Shown one piece after another: positions 17,736-26,014 of a stretch of 64,000 nt of DNA. A program made the position numbers and the translations under genes. The notes beneath the pieces are model-generated. The model did not search any database. It was not told the DNA's origin and saw nothing but the letters and a program-made list of their open reading frames with translations. The DNA is from Azospirillum sp. TSH58 (lineage in GTDB: Bacteria; Pseudomonadota; Alphaproteobacteria; Azospirillales; Azospirillaceae). The stretch spans positions 62,001-126,000 of the forward strand of contig NZ_CP022365.1 of the NCBI RefSeq assembly GCF_003119115.1, in the 5' to 3' direction. How positions within the stretch are numbered: the stretch's first letter is position 1; each line of letters begins with the position of its first letter.

Positions 17736-18727
17736 CACGGGGCTTCCGCGATCAGCCGCATCAGCCGCGCGCCGTCCAGCCAGTCGGTGTTGGTGTCGCT
17801 GGCGTAACGGAAGCCGTCGGGGACCGGCTGTGCGCCCAGCCGCCGGTAGGGCTCGTGCGTCCAGAAGGCGAAGGCCGGCTCGATGACGAAGCGGTCCGGC
17901 AGCTCGAAGGTCTGGCGGGAATCATCCTCGGTGATCATCACCTCGTGCAGCTTCTCGCCAGGGCGGATGCCGACCGGCTTGTGCGGAAGCTGCGGGGCCA
18001 TCGCGCGGGCCAGATCGGTGATGCGCATGCTGGGGATCTTGGGCACGAAGATCTCGCCGCCCTGCATCATCGCGATGCAGGAGACGACGAAATCCACCCC
18101 GTGCTGCAGCGTGATCCAGAAGCGGGTCATCCGCTCGTCGGTGACCGGCAGGGATTCCGCGCCTTCCGCGATCATCCGGCGGAACAGCGGGATCACCGAC
18201 CCGCGGGACCCCACCACATTGCCGTAGCGCACCACCGAGAAGCGCGTGCCGAGCGAGCCCGACAGGTTGTTGGCGGCGATGAAGATCTTGTCCGAGGCCA
18301 GCTTGCTGGCGCCGTAGAGGTTGACCGGGTTGGCCGCCTTGTCGGTGGACAGCGCGATCACCCGCTTCACGCCGGTGTTCAGCGCGGCCCGCACCACGTT
18401 CTCCGCCCCATAGACGTTGGTGTGGATGCATTCCATGGGGTTGTATTCGGCGGCGGGCACATGCTTCAGGGCGGCGGCGTGGACGCACACGTCCACCTCG
18501 CGCATGGCCAGTTCCAGCCGCTCGCGGTCGCGCACGTCGCCGATGAAGAAGCGCAGCGTGGACGCCCATTCGGGGCCGAGCTGCTGCTGCATCTCGTACT
18601 GCTTGAACTCGTCGCGGGAGAAGACGATGACCCGCCGCGGGCTGGCGTGGCGCAACACTGTTTCCACGAAGCGCCGCCCGAAGGAGCCGCTTCCCCCCGT
18701 CACCAGGATCGACTGGCCCTTCAGCAT
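17735..18727 (-). CDS. pseB: UDP-N-acetylglucosamine 4,6-dehydratase (inverting), PseB
   Basis: A 330-residue short-chain dehydrogenase/reductase. The nucleotide motif TGGSGSFG is near the N-terminus, followed by HAAALKHVP and the catalytic LSTDKAANPVNLYGASK block, where the usual Tyr-x-x-x-Lys pair sits. These are hallmarks of PseB/FlaA1, which dehydrates and epimerises UDP-GlcNAc in the first step of pseudaminate synthesis. The ATG at 18727 is chosen because the family normally starts right before the ILVTGG strand. An upstream ATG (18787) would add 20 residues that look non-conserved. It leads the pseB-pseC pair. Confidence 0.9.
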   Translation of the reverse strand: MLKGQSILVTGGSGSFGRRFVETVLRHASPRRVIVFSRDEFKQYEMQQQLGPEWASTLRFFIGDVRDRERLELAMREVDVCVHAAALKHVPAAEYNPMECIHTNVYGAENVVRAALNTGVKRVIALSTDKAANPVNLYGASKLASDKIFIAANNLSGSLGTRFSVVRYGNVVGSRGSVIPLFRRMIAEGAESLPVTDERMTRFWITLQHGVDFVVSCIAMMQGGEIFVPKIPSMRITDLARAMAPQLPHKPVGIRPGEKLHEVMITEDDSRQTFELPDRFVIEPAFAFWTHEPYRRLGAQPVPDGFRYASDTNTDWLDGARLMRLIAEAP

Positions 18728-18997
18728 GTCGAACCCGGAGTGCCGGGAGTCGGTCGGCGATTCGTTCGGACGGTCAGGTTGCTGCATGGTCGGGGCGCCC
18801 GCGCTTCGTGGTTCGTCTAAGCAGGTATGCCCAGATCGGGCCATTCGACCGACCTTAGCCCGAGACCCCTAGCAGTGGGTTAACATTCCGGCAAGGAATT
18901 CGCGGACGCCGCGCGCGGCCATGGGTAGGACGGTCCCATCGGGAGCGGGCCTCGCGGCGTTTCGTCCGGCACTGTCTTGGGAGAGGCTTCGTGATAC

Positions 18998-19072
18998 TGG
19001 AGCGGGCGAAGGGATTCGAACCCTCGACCCCAACCTTGGCAAGGTTGTGCTCTACCCCTGAGCTACGCCCGC
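18998..19072 (-). tRNA. tRNA-Gly(GCC)
   Basis: On the minus strand the sequence folds as a cloverleaf: acceptor stem GCGGGCG/CGCCCGC, D arm GCTC...GAGC, anticodon stem CAACC/GGTTG with loop TTGCCAA (anticodon GCC), and T arm GAGGG-TTCGAAT-CCCTT. The 3' CCA is encoded (18998-19000). The flanks on both sides are non-coding. It is a possible integration target, but no att-like duplication of its 3' end is visible nearby. Confidence 0.95.
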
Positions 19073-19267
19073 GCCGCTCCAACGAAGGAGGCAGGGAGAT
19101 ACCGCACCCGCCCCGCGGAAAGCAAGCCCTCTGTTCGGCTTCCGCTCCGATTTTTCCGCAAGGCACTCCCTCGGCCATTCTGACGGGCCAAAGGAGAAAA
19201 TTAGGCTTAAAGTTATAACCCGCTCAATGCGGTTGACTTCCCTGCGCGGACTGTGGAAATTTCCTCT

Positions 19268-19373
19268 CACAAAACAAAGGCCTTGAGGTCTGGGGAGGAA
19301 ACCAAAAAAATCACGATGCTCCAAGAGCATTGGTCTGCCGCGCCGACCTTGTGTCCGGTCGCGGCATTTTTTT
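19268..19373 (+). ncRNA. Candidate small RNA complementary to the CCUCC-motif RNAs
   Basis: On the plus strand, TTGACT (19233-19238) and a weak -10 (GAAATT, 17 bases on) precede a segment with GGGGAGGAAACCAA (19292-19304). A hairpin follows (ATGCTC-CAA-GAGCAT, 19316-19330). The end is a strong terminator: TGCCGC/GACC pairing with GGTCGCGGCA and eight T (19366-19373). No frame is convincing. Read on the minus strand, the same bases contain TTGGTTTCCTCCC, the core of the two small RNAs at 23.4-23.7 kb. The strong terminator favours the plus strand. It could instead be a decayed minus-strand member of that family. Confidence 0.4.
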
Positions 19374-19494
19374 TGCCTGAAGATGTTCTTCTGCGAAGAA
19401 CCGGTAATACCACTCCAGGCAATGGCGGGCAGGTTTCCCGGTCCACCCGCCCGATCCATCTGCCCAATCCATCTGCCCGGCCCATCTGCCCGCG

Positions 19495-20163
19495 TCACAG
19501 CGTGATGCCGCCGGCCTCCAGACAGGCTTCCAGCTTCAGCGCCTCGACCGTCGTCCGTCCGGCGCGGAGCTGTGCGCGCAGGCCTTCCTCCATCCGCTCG
19601 CGCTCCGCCGCCTTGGCGAGCGTCGCGGCGGCCTCGGCCTGGGGCACCACGACCACCCCGTCGTCGTCGCCGACCACGATGTCGCCCGGCATGACCATCA
19701 CGCCGCCGCAGACGACGGGGGTGTTCACGTCGCCCGCCGGCTGGGTCTTGGTGGTGCCCTTCATGCTGGTCCCCCGGCAGAAGACCGGAAAGCCCATGTT
19801 GCGGATGGCCGCGGCGTCGCGCACACAGCCGTCGATCACCAGACCGGCCAGCCCGCGCTGGATCGCCGCCTCGGTCAGCACGTCGCCCCAGGGGCCGGCC
19901 TCGGTCATGCCCTTGAAATCGACCACCAGCACGTCGCCCGGACGGGTCAGCGCCATGGCGGCGTGGATCATCAGGTTGTCGGTGGGGCCGCCGGACACGG
20001 TCACCGCGGTGCCGAACAGCGTCATGCCCTGATAGAGCGGCTTGATCGGAAAGGACATGGCGCCCTTCTTGCCCATCGCCTCGTGCAGCGTGGCCGGGGA
20101 CTGGCCGCGGAAGGCGGCGACCAGATCGGGGGCGGGACGGGGGAATTCTGTGACGACGGTCAT
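19495..20163 (-). CDS. RraA-like 4-hydroxy-4-methyl-2-oxoglutarate/oxaloacetate aldolase family protein
   Basis: A 222-residue RraA-fold protein. The GGPTDNLMIHAAM and DGCVRD (Asp-Gly-x2-Arg-Asp) motifs match the metal- and pyruvate-enolate-binding residues of HMG/CHA aldolases (ProA/GalC type) rather than true RNase E inhibitors. It would cleave HMG or CHA to pyruvate products, the last step of protocatechuate 4,5-cleavage or gallate breakdown. It lies 82 bases downstream of tctA on the same strand, so the transporter and the enzyme may handle the same tricarboxylate-like substrate. AAAGGTG precedes the ATG at 20163. Confidence 0.82.
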   Translation of the reverse strand: MTVVTEFPRPAPDLVAAFRGQSPATLHEAMGKKGAMSFPIKPLYQGMTLFGTAVTVSGGPTDNLMIHAAMALTRPGDVLVVDFKGMTEAGPWGDVLTEAAIQRGLAGLVIDGCVRDAAAIRNMGFPVFCRGTSMKGTTKTQPAGDVNTPVVCGGVMVMPGDIVVGDDDGVVVVPQAEAAATLAKAAERERMEEGLRAQLRAGRTTVEALKLEACLEAGGITL

Positions 20164-20245
20164 CGGGCAGGCACCTTTCACGGCGTGAGGTCCGCCCGCC
20201 CTCTGGAAATCCGGGCGGGCGGGGACAAGGGAACAGGGTCGGGGA

Positions 20246-21748
20246 TCATTCTTCCTTGAAGGCGTCGTCGCGGCGGCGGCGCACCGACGGCAGCACCATC
20301 AGGACCAGCAGGAAACCGGCGGCGGCCAGCAGGCTGCCGCTGATCGGGCGGGTGGCGAAGACGGTGGGGTCGCCGCCCGACAGCAGCAGGGCGCGCCCCA
20401 GATTCTCCTCCAGCATGGGGCCCAGCACGAAGCCCAGCATCAGCGGCGCCGGCTCGCAGTCCAGCTTGCGCAGCACGTAGCCCAGGATGCCGAACAGGGC
20501 CATCAGCAGGACGTTGAAGGCGCTGTTGTTCAGCGTGTAGGTGCCGATGCAGCAGAAGACCAGGATGGCCGGGAACAGATAGCCGTAGGGCACCTTCAGC
20601 AGCCGCACCCACAGCCCGATCATCGGCAGGTTCAGGATCACCAGGATCACGTTGCCGATCAGCATGCTGGCGATCATGCCCCAGAACAGCTCCGGCTGCT
20701 TGGCCATGATCTGCGGCCCCGGCGTGATGCCGTGGATGGTCATGGCGCCGATCATCAGGGCCATGATGGCGTTGGGCGGGATGCCCAGGCTGAGCATGGG
20801 GATGAAGCAGGCCTGCGAGGCGGCGTTGTTGGCGGCCTCCGGCGCGGCCACCCCCTCGATGGCGCCCTGCCCGAAGCGTTCCGGGTGGCGGGACACCTTC
20901 TTCTCCAGCGAATAGGCGGCGAAGGAGCCCAGCGTGGCGCCGCCGCCGGGCAGGATGCCGAGAAGGGCGCCCATCACCGTGCCGCGCACCGTCGCCGGCC
21001 AGGCCCGGCGGACATCCTCGCGCTTCGGCCACAGGCTGGCGATCGGGGCGGTGGTCCGCCCGGCGCCGCCGGTCTGCTCCAGGCTGATGATGATTTCCGC
21101 CAGCCCGAACAGCCCCATGGCGAGCGGCACGAAGTCGATGCCGTCGTAGAGCTGCGGCAGGCCGAAGGTGAATCGCGTGTCGCCGGAATTGACGTCGGTG
21201 CCGACCATGCTCAGCAGCAGGCCCAGCAGGATCATCGCGATGGCCTTCACCACCGACCCGTGGGCCAGCGTCACCGCCCCGATCAGGCCCAGCAGCATCA
21301 GCGACACATACTCCGCCGGCCCGAAGGCGAGCGCCACCCCGGCCAGCGGGGGACCGGCCACGGCGATCAGGACGGTGGTGGCGATCCCGGCGAACAGCGA
21401 GGCGAGCGCCGCCGTGGCGAGCGCCACACCCGCCCGGCCCTGCCGCGCCATGGCGTGGCCGTCCAGGCAGGTGACCACGGATGAGGATTCGCCCGGCAGG
21501 TTCACCAGGATGGCCGTCGCCGATCCGCCGTACTGCGAGCCGTAGAAGATGCCCGCCAGCATGATGAGCGCGCCGACCGGCGGCAGGTAGAAGGTCAGCG
21601 GCAACAGCATCGCCACCGTCGCGGTCGGTCCCAGACCGGGCAGGACGCCGATCAGCGTGCCGATCAACGCTCCGCCGAAGCACAGCAGCAGATTGTCCGG
21701 GGACAGCGAGACCGACAGGCCGAGCAGAAGATTGGCGATCAGGTCCAT
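20246..21748 (-). CDS. tctA: Tripartite tricarboxylate transporter large permease, TctA
   Basis: A 500-residue, highly hydrophobic inner-membrane protein with about 10-12 predicted membrane segments. The GVLPGLGPTATVAMLLPLTF block near the N-terminus and the second GILPGGGATLGSFAAYSLEKK block mark the duplicated TctA signature. With TctB and a periplasmic TctC it forms a binding-protein-dependent secondary transporter for citrate-like carboxylates. The start codon overlaps the tctB stop (TGATG). No tctC gene is present in the window. Confidence 0.93.
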   Translation of the reverse strand: MDLIANLLLGLSVSLSPDNLLLCFGGALIGTLIGVLPGLGPTATVAMLLPLTFYLPPVGALIMLAGIFYGSQYGGSATAILVNLPGESSSVVTCLDGHAMARQGRAGVALATAALASLFAGIATTVLIAVAGPPLAGVALAFGPAEYVSLMLLGLIGAVTLAHGSVVKAIAMILLGLLLSMVGTDVNSGDTRFTFGLPQLYDGIDFVPLAMGLFGLAEIIISLEQTGGAGRTTAPIASLWPKREDVRRAWPATVRGTVMGALLGILPGGGATLGSFAAYSLEKKVSRHPERFGQGAIEGVAAPEAANNAASQACFIPMLSLGIPPNAIMALMIGAMTIHGITPGPQIMAKQPELFWGMIASMLIGNVILVILNLPMIGLWVRLLKVPYGYLFPAILVFCCIGTYTLNNSAFNVLLMALFGILGYVLRKLDCEPAPLMLGFVLGPMLEENLGRALLLSGGDPTVFATRPISGSLLAAAGFLLVLMVLPSVRRRRDDAFKEE

Positions 21749-22296
21749 CACGGCGACACCCACAGGGGCCACACCCGCAAAGGCAGGCCCAATCCCCAGA
21801 CGAACAGCGCGACGCAGCCCGCCGCCAGGACGCCGCCCAGCAGCGCCAGCGGAACCGGGCGCAGCGGCTGTCCGGCCAGATTGCCGAGTCCCACCAGGAC
21901 CAGCACCGCCGGCACCAGCCCCAGCGTCTCCACCGTCCCGGCGAAGGCAAGCACTGCCGCGGTCACCCCGACCAGAGGGCGCCAGCCCCAGGGCGGCAGG
22001 GCGGCACCGTCGATCAGCAGGCTGCGACCGGCCACCATGACGCCGGCCAGCACCATCAGCATCCCGATCATTTTCGGGAAGAAGCCGGACTGCACATAGG
22101 CCAGAGTTCCGGTCGGCCAGTCGCGGCCCAGCCACAGGGCGCCCAGTCCGAAGGCCGCGATCAGCAGACCGGCGGCCAGATCCTGCGGAGCCCGGACCGG
22201 AACACGCCCCGAAGCGCGGCGGACGGCGGACGGGTCATGGGGCGGGGCAGCCACGGAAGAGGAGGGACGGATATCCGGGAGGGGCAGGCTTGGCAT
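21748..22296 (-). CDS. tctB: Tripartite tricarboxylate transporter small permease, TctB
   Basis: A 182-residue protein with four hydrophobic segments after a 35-residue polar N-terminus. The FGLGALWLGRDWPTG and VQSGFFPKMIG segments match the small TctB subunit, where a G-x-x-P-x-F/W motif follows the first membrane helix. Coupled by a one-base overlap to tctA. The ATG at 22296 is the best-placed start, but the ribosome-binding site is weak; starts further upstream would add low-complexity residues. Confidence 0.8.
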   Translation of the reverse strand: MPSLPLPDIRPSSSVAAPPHDPSAVRRASGRVPVRAPQDLAAGLLIAAFGLGALWLGRDWPTGTLAYVQSGFFPKMIGMLMVLAGVMVAGRSLLIDGAALPPWGWRPLVGVTAAVLAFAGTVETLGLVPAVLVLVGLGNLAGQPLRPVPLALLGGVLAAGCVALFVWGLGLPLRVWPLWVSP

Positions 22297-22686
22297 GGGG
22301 TTCCATGACTTTCGATAGGCGGCTTTCGATGGGCGGCTTTCGGAGGAGCGGATGCCGGCTGTGGTCGTCGATCCATCACCCTCCACAAGCATAAAGGTAA
22401 AATTTAATGCACAATTCGTATCGAGCGTTGTTCGCATATCCTAGCGAGATTACCAAAGAGAGCAAGAGCATCGAATCAGTGCGAATTAACGCGAAGCATG
22501 CGTTATGATATGTCGATGAAAGCTTGCTCTATCGATTGATAAGACCCTTAAAGATTGATGAATCTTTTCTAATGCACGCGCGGCGGCGGAATTCGGAAGT
22601 CTCTCATTCATGTTTCTTGCCTCGGCGACGCCTGGCCGCTACCCAGGGCACGGCGTGAACAAGGACACGACGAAGGAGATCCAGGG
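22297..22686. promoter_or_regulatory. Divergent AT-rich control region
   Basis: No gene seen. The bases 22380-22600 are clearly AT-rich and lie between the divergent tctBA-aldolase unit and the NUDIX gene, so they should hold both promoters. A perfect dyad, AAAGATT-GATG-AATCTTT (22550-22567), is a possible operator for the transport genes. It is not followed by a long T run and so is not an obvious terminator. Confidence 0.45.
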
Positions 22687-23265
22687 ATGACGCGCCGCCT
22701 GCGCCCGTGGACCGTGCTCGAAAGCCGAGAACTGCTCGACGCCGATCCGTTCCTGAAAGTCCATGTCGAGACGGTGGAACTGCCCGACGGGCGGGTCATC
22801 CGGGACTATTACCAGTTCGACATGCCGTCCTTTGCCTGCATCTTCGCCGAGACGGAGGATGGGCGCGCCATCGTCTACCGTCAGTACCGGCACGGCCCGC
22901 GGCGCGTGAACCTGACCTTTCCCGGCGGCCATCTGTCAGCGGGGGAGGACCCGCTGGAGGCGGCCCGGCGGGAGCTTCTGGAGGAGACCGGCTTCGTCTC
23001 GGACCACTGGACGGCGCTGGGCGGCTACACGGTCAACGCCAACCAGGGCGGCGCGGTGTCCCACATGTTCCACGCCACCGGTTGCCGCCGGGTCGCCGAT
23101 CCCCTGTCCGACGACCTGGAGGAGACGGAGATCCTGTTCATGACGCGGGACGAACTCCTGGACGCCATCGGGAACGGCGAGATCGCCCTGCTCACCCAGA
23201 TCGCCCTGGTCAGCATGGTGTGGCAGGCCGACATCCGGAGGGTGCTTGCCCGCCGTCATCCGTGA
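22687..23265 (+). CDS. NUDIX hydrolase (ADP-ribose pyrophosphatase-like)
   Basis: A 192-residue NUDIX protein. The full box is intact: G81, x5, E87, x7, then R95-E96-L97-L98-E99-E100-T101-G102-F103. The segment GRVIRDYYQFDMPSFACIF and the later GGYTVNANQGG resemble ADP-sugar hydrolases (NudF/YffH type) that cleave ADP-ribose or related nucleoside diphosphate compounds with Mg2+. ATG is preceded by AGGAG (22675-22679). It is monocistronic: a terminator follows at 23309. Confidence 0.9.
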   Translation: MTRRLRPWTVLESRELLDADPFLKVHVETVELPDGRVIRDYYQFDMPSFACIFAETEDGRAIVYRQYRHGPRRVNLTFPGGHLSAGEDPLEAARRELLEETGFVSDHWTALGGYTVNANQGGAVSHMFHATGCRRVADPLSDDLEETEILFMTRDELLDAIGNGEIALLTQIALVSMVWQADIRRVLARRHP

Positions 23266-23308
23266 TGCCTTTGCGTGTTGCCGTGCACCAGGGAGCCGCC
23301 CCTTCACT

Positions 23309-23330
23309 CAAGCTTGAGCTTGGCTTTTTT
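23309..23330 (+). terminator. Terminator after the NUDIX gene
   Basis: CAAGC-TTGA-GCTTG hairpin followed by GC and six T, 44 bases after the stop codon. The stem is short. Confidence 0.65.
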
Positions 23331-23411
23331 GATCCTTGTCAAAAAATAGGTATGTCTTCGGAACATGTGGTCTGTTTACGCACTGTTAAGCAAACCAGTC
23401 CATAAATGACC

Positions 23412-23482
23412 TCACCAAGTTCTCTTGGTTTCCTCCCTCCCAGAACTAGGCTGCGCCTCACCGGCTGCAGCCTTTTTTTTTC
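23412..23482 (+). ncRNA. CCUCC-motif small RNA, copy 1 (cuckoo/suhB-like)
   Basis: Layout: hairpin CCAAG-TTCT-CTTGG (23415-23428), then TTTCCTCCC (23429-23437) in single-stranded context, then a terminator AGGCTGC...GCAGCCT (23448-23473) with a run of ten T. This hairpin, anti-Shine-Dalgarno CCUCC motif, terminator order is that of the alphaproteobacterial 'cuckoo'/alpha-r14 (suhB) small RNAs, which regulate mRNAs by pairing with ribosome-binding sites. A second copy follows 115 bases on. The 5' end is estimated; no clear sigma-70 promoter is visible. Confidence 0.65.
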
Positions 23483-23560
23483 GGCATCTGCGATCCGGTG
23501 GGGTGGGGCGGCGGCCGGGAGGGGGCGGAATATTTCAGGTGATGGCGGTTCACCGGGGGC

Positions 23561-23589
23561 TTGACCTTTGCTGCGTTGCAGCATAAATT
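23561..23589 (+). promoter_or_regulatory. Promoter of small RNA copy 2
   Basis: TTGACC (23561-23566), a 17-base spacer, and TAAATT (23584-23589). Transcription would start about 23596, directly before the first hairpin of the RNA. Confidence 0.6.
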
Positions 23590-23596
23590 GAATCCC

Positions 23597-23661
23597 GGAT
23601 GCCCTTTGGGCGTTTCCTCCCTAGACTTGAAGGCCGCGCCGTCCAGGCTGCGGCCTTTTTC
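23597..23661 (+). ncRNA. CCUCC-motif small RNA, copy 2 (cuckoo/suhB-like)
   Basis: Hairpin GCCC-TTT-GGGC (23601-23611), then GTTTCCTCCCT (23612-23622), then a terminator with AAGGCCGC (23630-23637) pairing GCGGCCTT (23650-23657) and five T. It has the same layout as copy 1 but different hairpin sequences, so stems are conserved by pairing rather than by base identity. This is good evidence for RNA function. Predicted length about 65 nt. It has a sigma-70-type promoter and lies between the NUDIX and VTT genes. Confidence 0.7.
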
Positions 23662-23776
23662 TTGCCTCGGGCCCGCGCATCCGCGCGGGCGTGATCGTCG
23701 CTCGCGGTGCAGGGACGCCCGTGATATGCAAGCCGGACCGAAACCGCTCCAGTTCCAAGACCCAAAGGCCCGCACC

Positions 23777-24469
23777 ATGGCCGAGCGCCGCACGCCTTCC
23801 CTGTCCATCCTCCGCACCCTCGGGCGGGGGCTGCTCGTCCTGCTCCTGCTCGGTGGCGCCGGGGCCTGGTGGGCGTGGCACGGGACCTTCGGAATGGACG
23901 CGCTGCAGGACATCCTGCGCCATCACCCCGCGGCGCCGGTCCTGTTCCTGCTCCTGCACATCCTGGCCAGCCTGCTGTTCTTCCCGCGCTCCGTCATGGC
24001 GATGGTCGCCGGACTGGTCTTCGGCGTCTGGTGGGGCGGGGTGCTGGCGGCGGCGGGAAGCGTGATCGGCGCCTCCACCGGCTTCCTGCTGACCCGCTAC
24101 GTCTGCGACGGGCTGGTTCCGGCCCTGGATGGGGCGCGCTGGGGCGAGGCGCTGCGGCGGTTGGAGACGGGTGGCTGGCGGGCCGTCGCCATGCTGCGGC
24201 TGGTCCCCGTTCTGCCGCACAGCGGGGTGAACTACGCGCTCGGCCTGACGCGGGTGCGGCTCGGCGCCTACGCCTTCGGTTCGCTGATCGGGCAGTTGCC
24301 GATGACGGTGGCCTTCGTTCAGTTCGGCGCCGCGGGCGACCACGCCCTTGCCGGCAAGCCGGACTGGATCGCGCCGACCGTCATCGGGCTCAGCCTGCTG
24401 ATCCTGTCCGTTCTGCTGCCGAAGGTCGGGCCGAAGCTGCGGGAGAAGTTCGGCGCCGGGCGCGCCTGA
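23777..24469 (+). CDS. VTT/TVP38-TMEM64 family membrane protein
   Basis: A 230-residue integral membrane protein with about five hydrophobic segments. The FFPRSVMAMVAGLVFG block and the later LRLVPVLPHSGVNYALGLTRV block are the VTT (SNARE-associated Golgi/DedA-like) signatures. Members act in the inner membrane and are linked to lipid scrambling or ion transport; the substrate here is unknown. The ATG at 23777 gives a normal length. Upstream in-frame codons run through the small RNA and are rejected as coding. A glycosyltransferase gene follows 33 bases on and may be co-transcribed. Confidence 0.85.
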   Translation: MAERRTPSLSILRTLGRGLLVLLLLGGAGAWWAWHGTFGMDALQDILRHHPAAPVLFLLLHILASLLFFPRSVMAMVAGLVFGVWWGGVLAAAGSVIGASTGFLLTRYVCDGLVPALDGARWGEALRRLETGGWRAVAMLRLVPVLPHSGVNYALGLTRVRLGAYAFGSLIGQLPMTVAFVQFGAAGDHALAGKPDWIAPTVIGLSLLILSVLLPKVGPKLREKFGAGRA

Positions 24470-24502
24470 CGGCGGCGCCTGCATGGTCCTTGCGGAGACA
24501 GC

Positions 24503-25711
24503 ATGAACATCGTCTTCATCCACCAGAACATGCCCGGCCAGTACAAGCACCTGGCCGCCCGCCTGGCCGCCGATCCGGCGAACCGCGTCGTCTTCATCAC
24601 CAAGCGCACCGACCGGGACATCCCGAACGTCCGCCGCCTCTCCTACCAGCCCAGCCGCAAGGCGCGGGAGAACGCGCATCCCTATCTGGTGTCCACCGAG
24701 AACGCGGTGCTGCACGGGCAGGCCGCGGCCCGTCTGCTGATGGGCCTGCGCGAGGAGGGCTTCCGCCCCGACGTCATCGTCGGCCATCCGGGCTGGGGCG
24801 AGACGCTGTTCGTCAAGGACGTGTTCCCCAACACCCCCTACCTGAACTACTGCGAGTTCTTCTACCGCGCCCAGGGGCTGGACGTCGGCTTCGACCCGTC
24901 GGTCCCGGTGAATGTGGACACGGTGCTGCGGCTGCGGATGCGCAGCACGCCGCTGCTGCTGGCCCTGGAGGCCTGCGACCGCGGCATCGCCCCGACCGCG
25001 TGGCAGCGCGACTCCCACCCGGCGCCGTTCCACCCGAAGATCGAGGTCATCCATGACGGGGTGGACACCGCGCAGCTTCTGCCCGACCCGGACATCCGCG
25101 TCACCCTCGCCGACGGCACGGTGCTGACCCGGCAGGACGAGGTGCTGACCTACGCCGTGCGCAACCTGGAGCCCTACCGCGGCTTCCCCAGCTTCATGCG
25201 CGCCCTGCCGCGCATCCTGGAGGCACGGCCAAAGGCCCATGTGCTGATCGCCGGCGGCGACGAGGTCAGCTACGGCTCACCCCCTCCCGGCGGCGGGAAG
25301 AGCTGGCGGGAAGCCATGCTGGCCGAGGTGCCGCTGGATCCGGCGCGCGTCCATTTCCTGGGGCACCTTCCCTACGACCAGTATCTGTCGGTCCTCCGGC
25401 TGTCGCGGGCGCACGTCTACCTGACCTATCCCTTCGTCCTGTCCTGGTCGATGGTGGAGTCCATGGCGCTCGGCTGCGTGGTGATCGGCTCCGACACCGC
25501 CCCGGTGCGGGAGGTCATCCGGCACGGCGAGAACGGGCTGCTGGCCGATTTCTTCTCCCCCGACGACATCGCCGCCAAGGCCGTCGCGGTGCTGCAGGAC
25601 CCCGGCGCCTTCGCCCCGCTCGCCCGCGCCGCGCGGGAGACGGCGGTGGAGCGGTTCGACCTGTCCCATTGCCTGGAACGCCAGATCGCGTTGATCCGCG
25701 CGATGGCCTGA
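24503..25711 (+). CDS. Glycosyltransferase family 4-type protein
   Basis: A 402-residue GT-B glycosyltransferase. The N-terminal half starts MNIVFIHQNMPGQYKHLA and has a GHPGWGET loop. The C-terminal half has the donor-binding region with ESMALGC and the SDTAPVREVI segment, where the family's Glu-x7-Glu pattern is expected. It is cytoplasmic or membrane-associated, transferring a sugar from a nucleotide donor. It follows the VTT gene closely, away from the main glycan island. Acceptor and donor are unknown. Confidence 0.88.
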   Translation: MNIVFIHQNMPGQYKHLAARLAADPANRVVFITKRTDRDIPNVRRLSYQPSRKARENAHPYLVSTENAVLHGQAAARLLMGLREEGFRPDVIVGHPGWGETLFVKDVFPNTPYLNYCEFFYRAQGLDVGFDPSVPVNVDTVLRLRMRSTPLLLALEACDRGIAPTAWQRDSHPAPFHPKIEVIHDGVDTAQLLPDPDIRVTLADGTVLTRQDEVLTYAVRNLEPYRGFPSFMRALPRILEARPKAHVLIAGGDEVSYGSPPPGGGKSWREAMLAEVPLDPARVHFLGHLPYDQYLSVLRLSRAHVYLTYPFVLSWSMVESMALGCVVIGSDTAPVREVIRHGENGLLADFFSPDDIAAKAVAVLQDPGAFAPLARAARETAVERFDLSHCLERQIALIRAMA

Positions 25712-25952
25712 GACCGGGCCTGAGGCTGGAAAGGCCCCACTCCACGCGGCAATATTTTCCCGCCAAGTGGGCAGAAGCCGCCGCCCATGGGGAGAATCTT
25801 GCCGGGCAGGCGGACCGGAAAGGGCTTTTTGCAGGCGCGAAACGCGACGCCCTCGTGAGAGGCGGCGGCGTCGCGGAAACCCCGGCATTGGTTTGATTTT
25901 GAGATAATTTCCATTCGAAGGCCCGGGAATGGCCGGATCGCGGCGCGGGGCA
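25712..25952. other. Intergenic region before the sigma-54 promoter
   Basis: No gene seen. The stretch around 25885-25915 is AT-rich relative to its surroundings and could carry activator or IHF binding for the sigma-54 promoter just downstream. No NifA-type TGT-N10-ACA site was found by eye. Confidence 0.4.
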
Positions 25953-25968
25953 TGGCATGACCCTTGCG
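25953..25968 (+). promoter_or_regulatory. Candidate sigma-54 (RpoN) promoter
   Basis: TGGCATGACCCTTGCG matches the -24/-12 consensus TGGCAC-N5-TTGC. The invariant GG (25954-25955) and GC (25966-25967) are separated by exactly ten bases. Transcription would start near 25979, about 36 bases before the ATG of the small membrane protein. Confidence 0.7.
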
Positions 25969-26014
25969 ATGGTGGGGGTTAGCAATCCGGCGAACCCGAA
26001 CACGAGTGCCTGCC

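Noticed and set aside
18998..19072. tRNA-Gly as attachment site of an integrated element
   Set aside because: No integrase of the tyrosine type nearby and no duplicated tRNA 3' end seen in the window.
23561..23776. N-terminal extension of the VTT protein through the small RNA
   Set aside because: The frame is open but reads through a terminator and promoter; the ATG at 23777 gives the normal family length.
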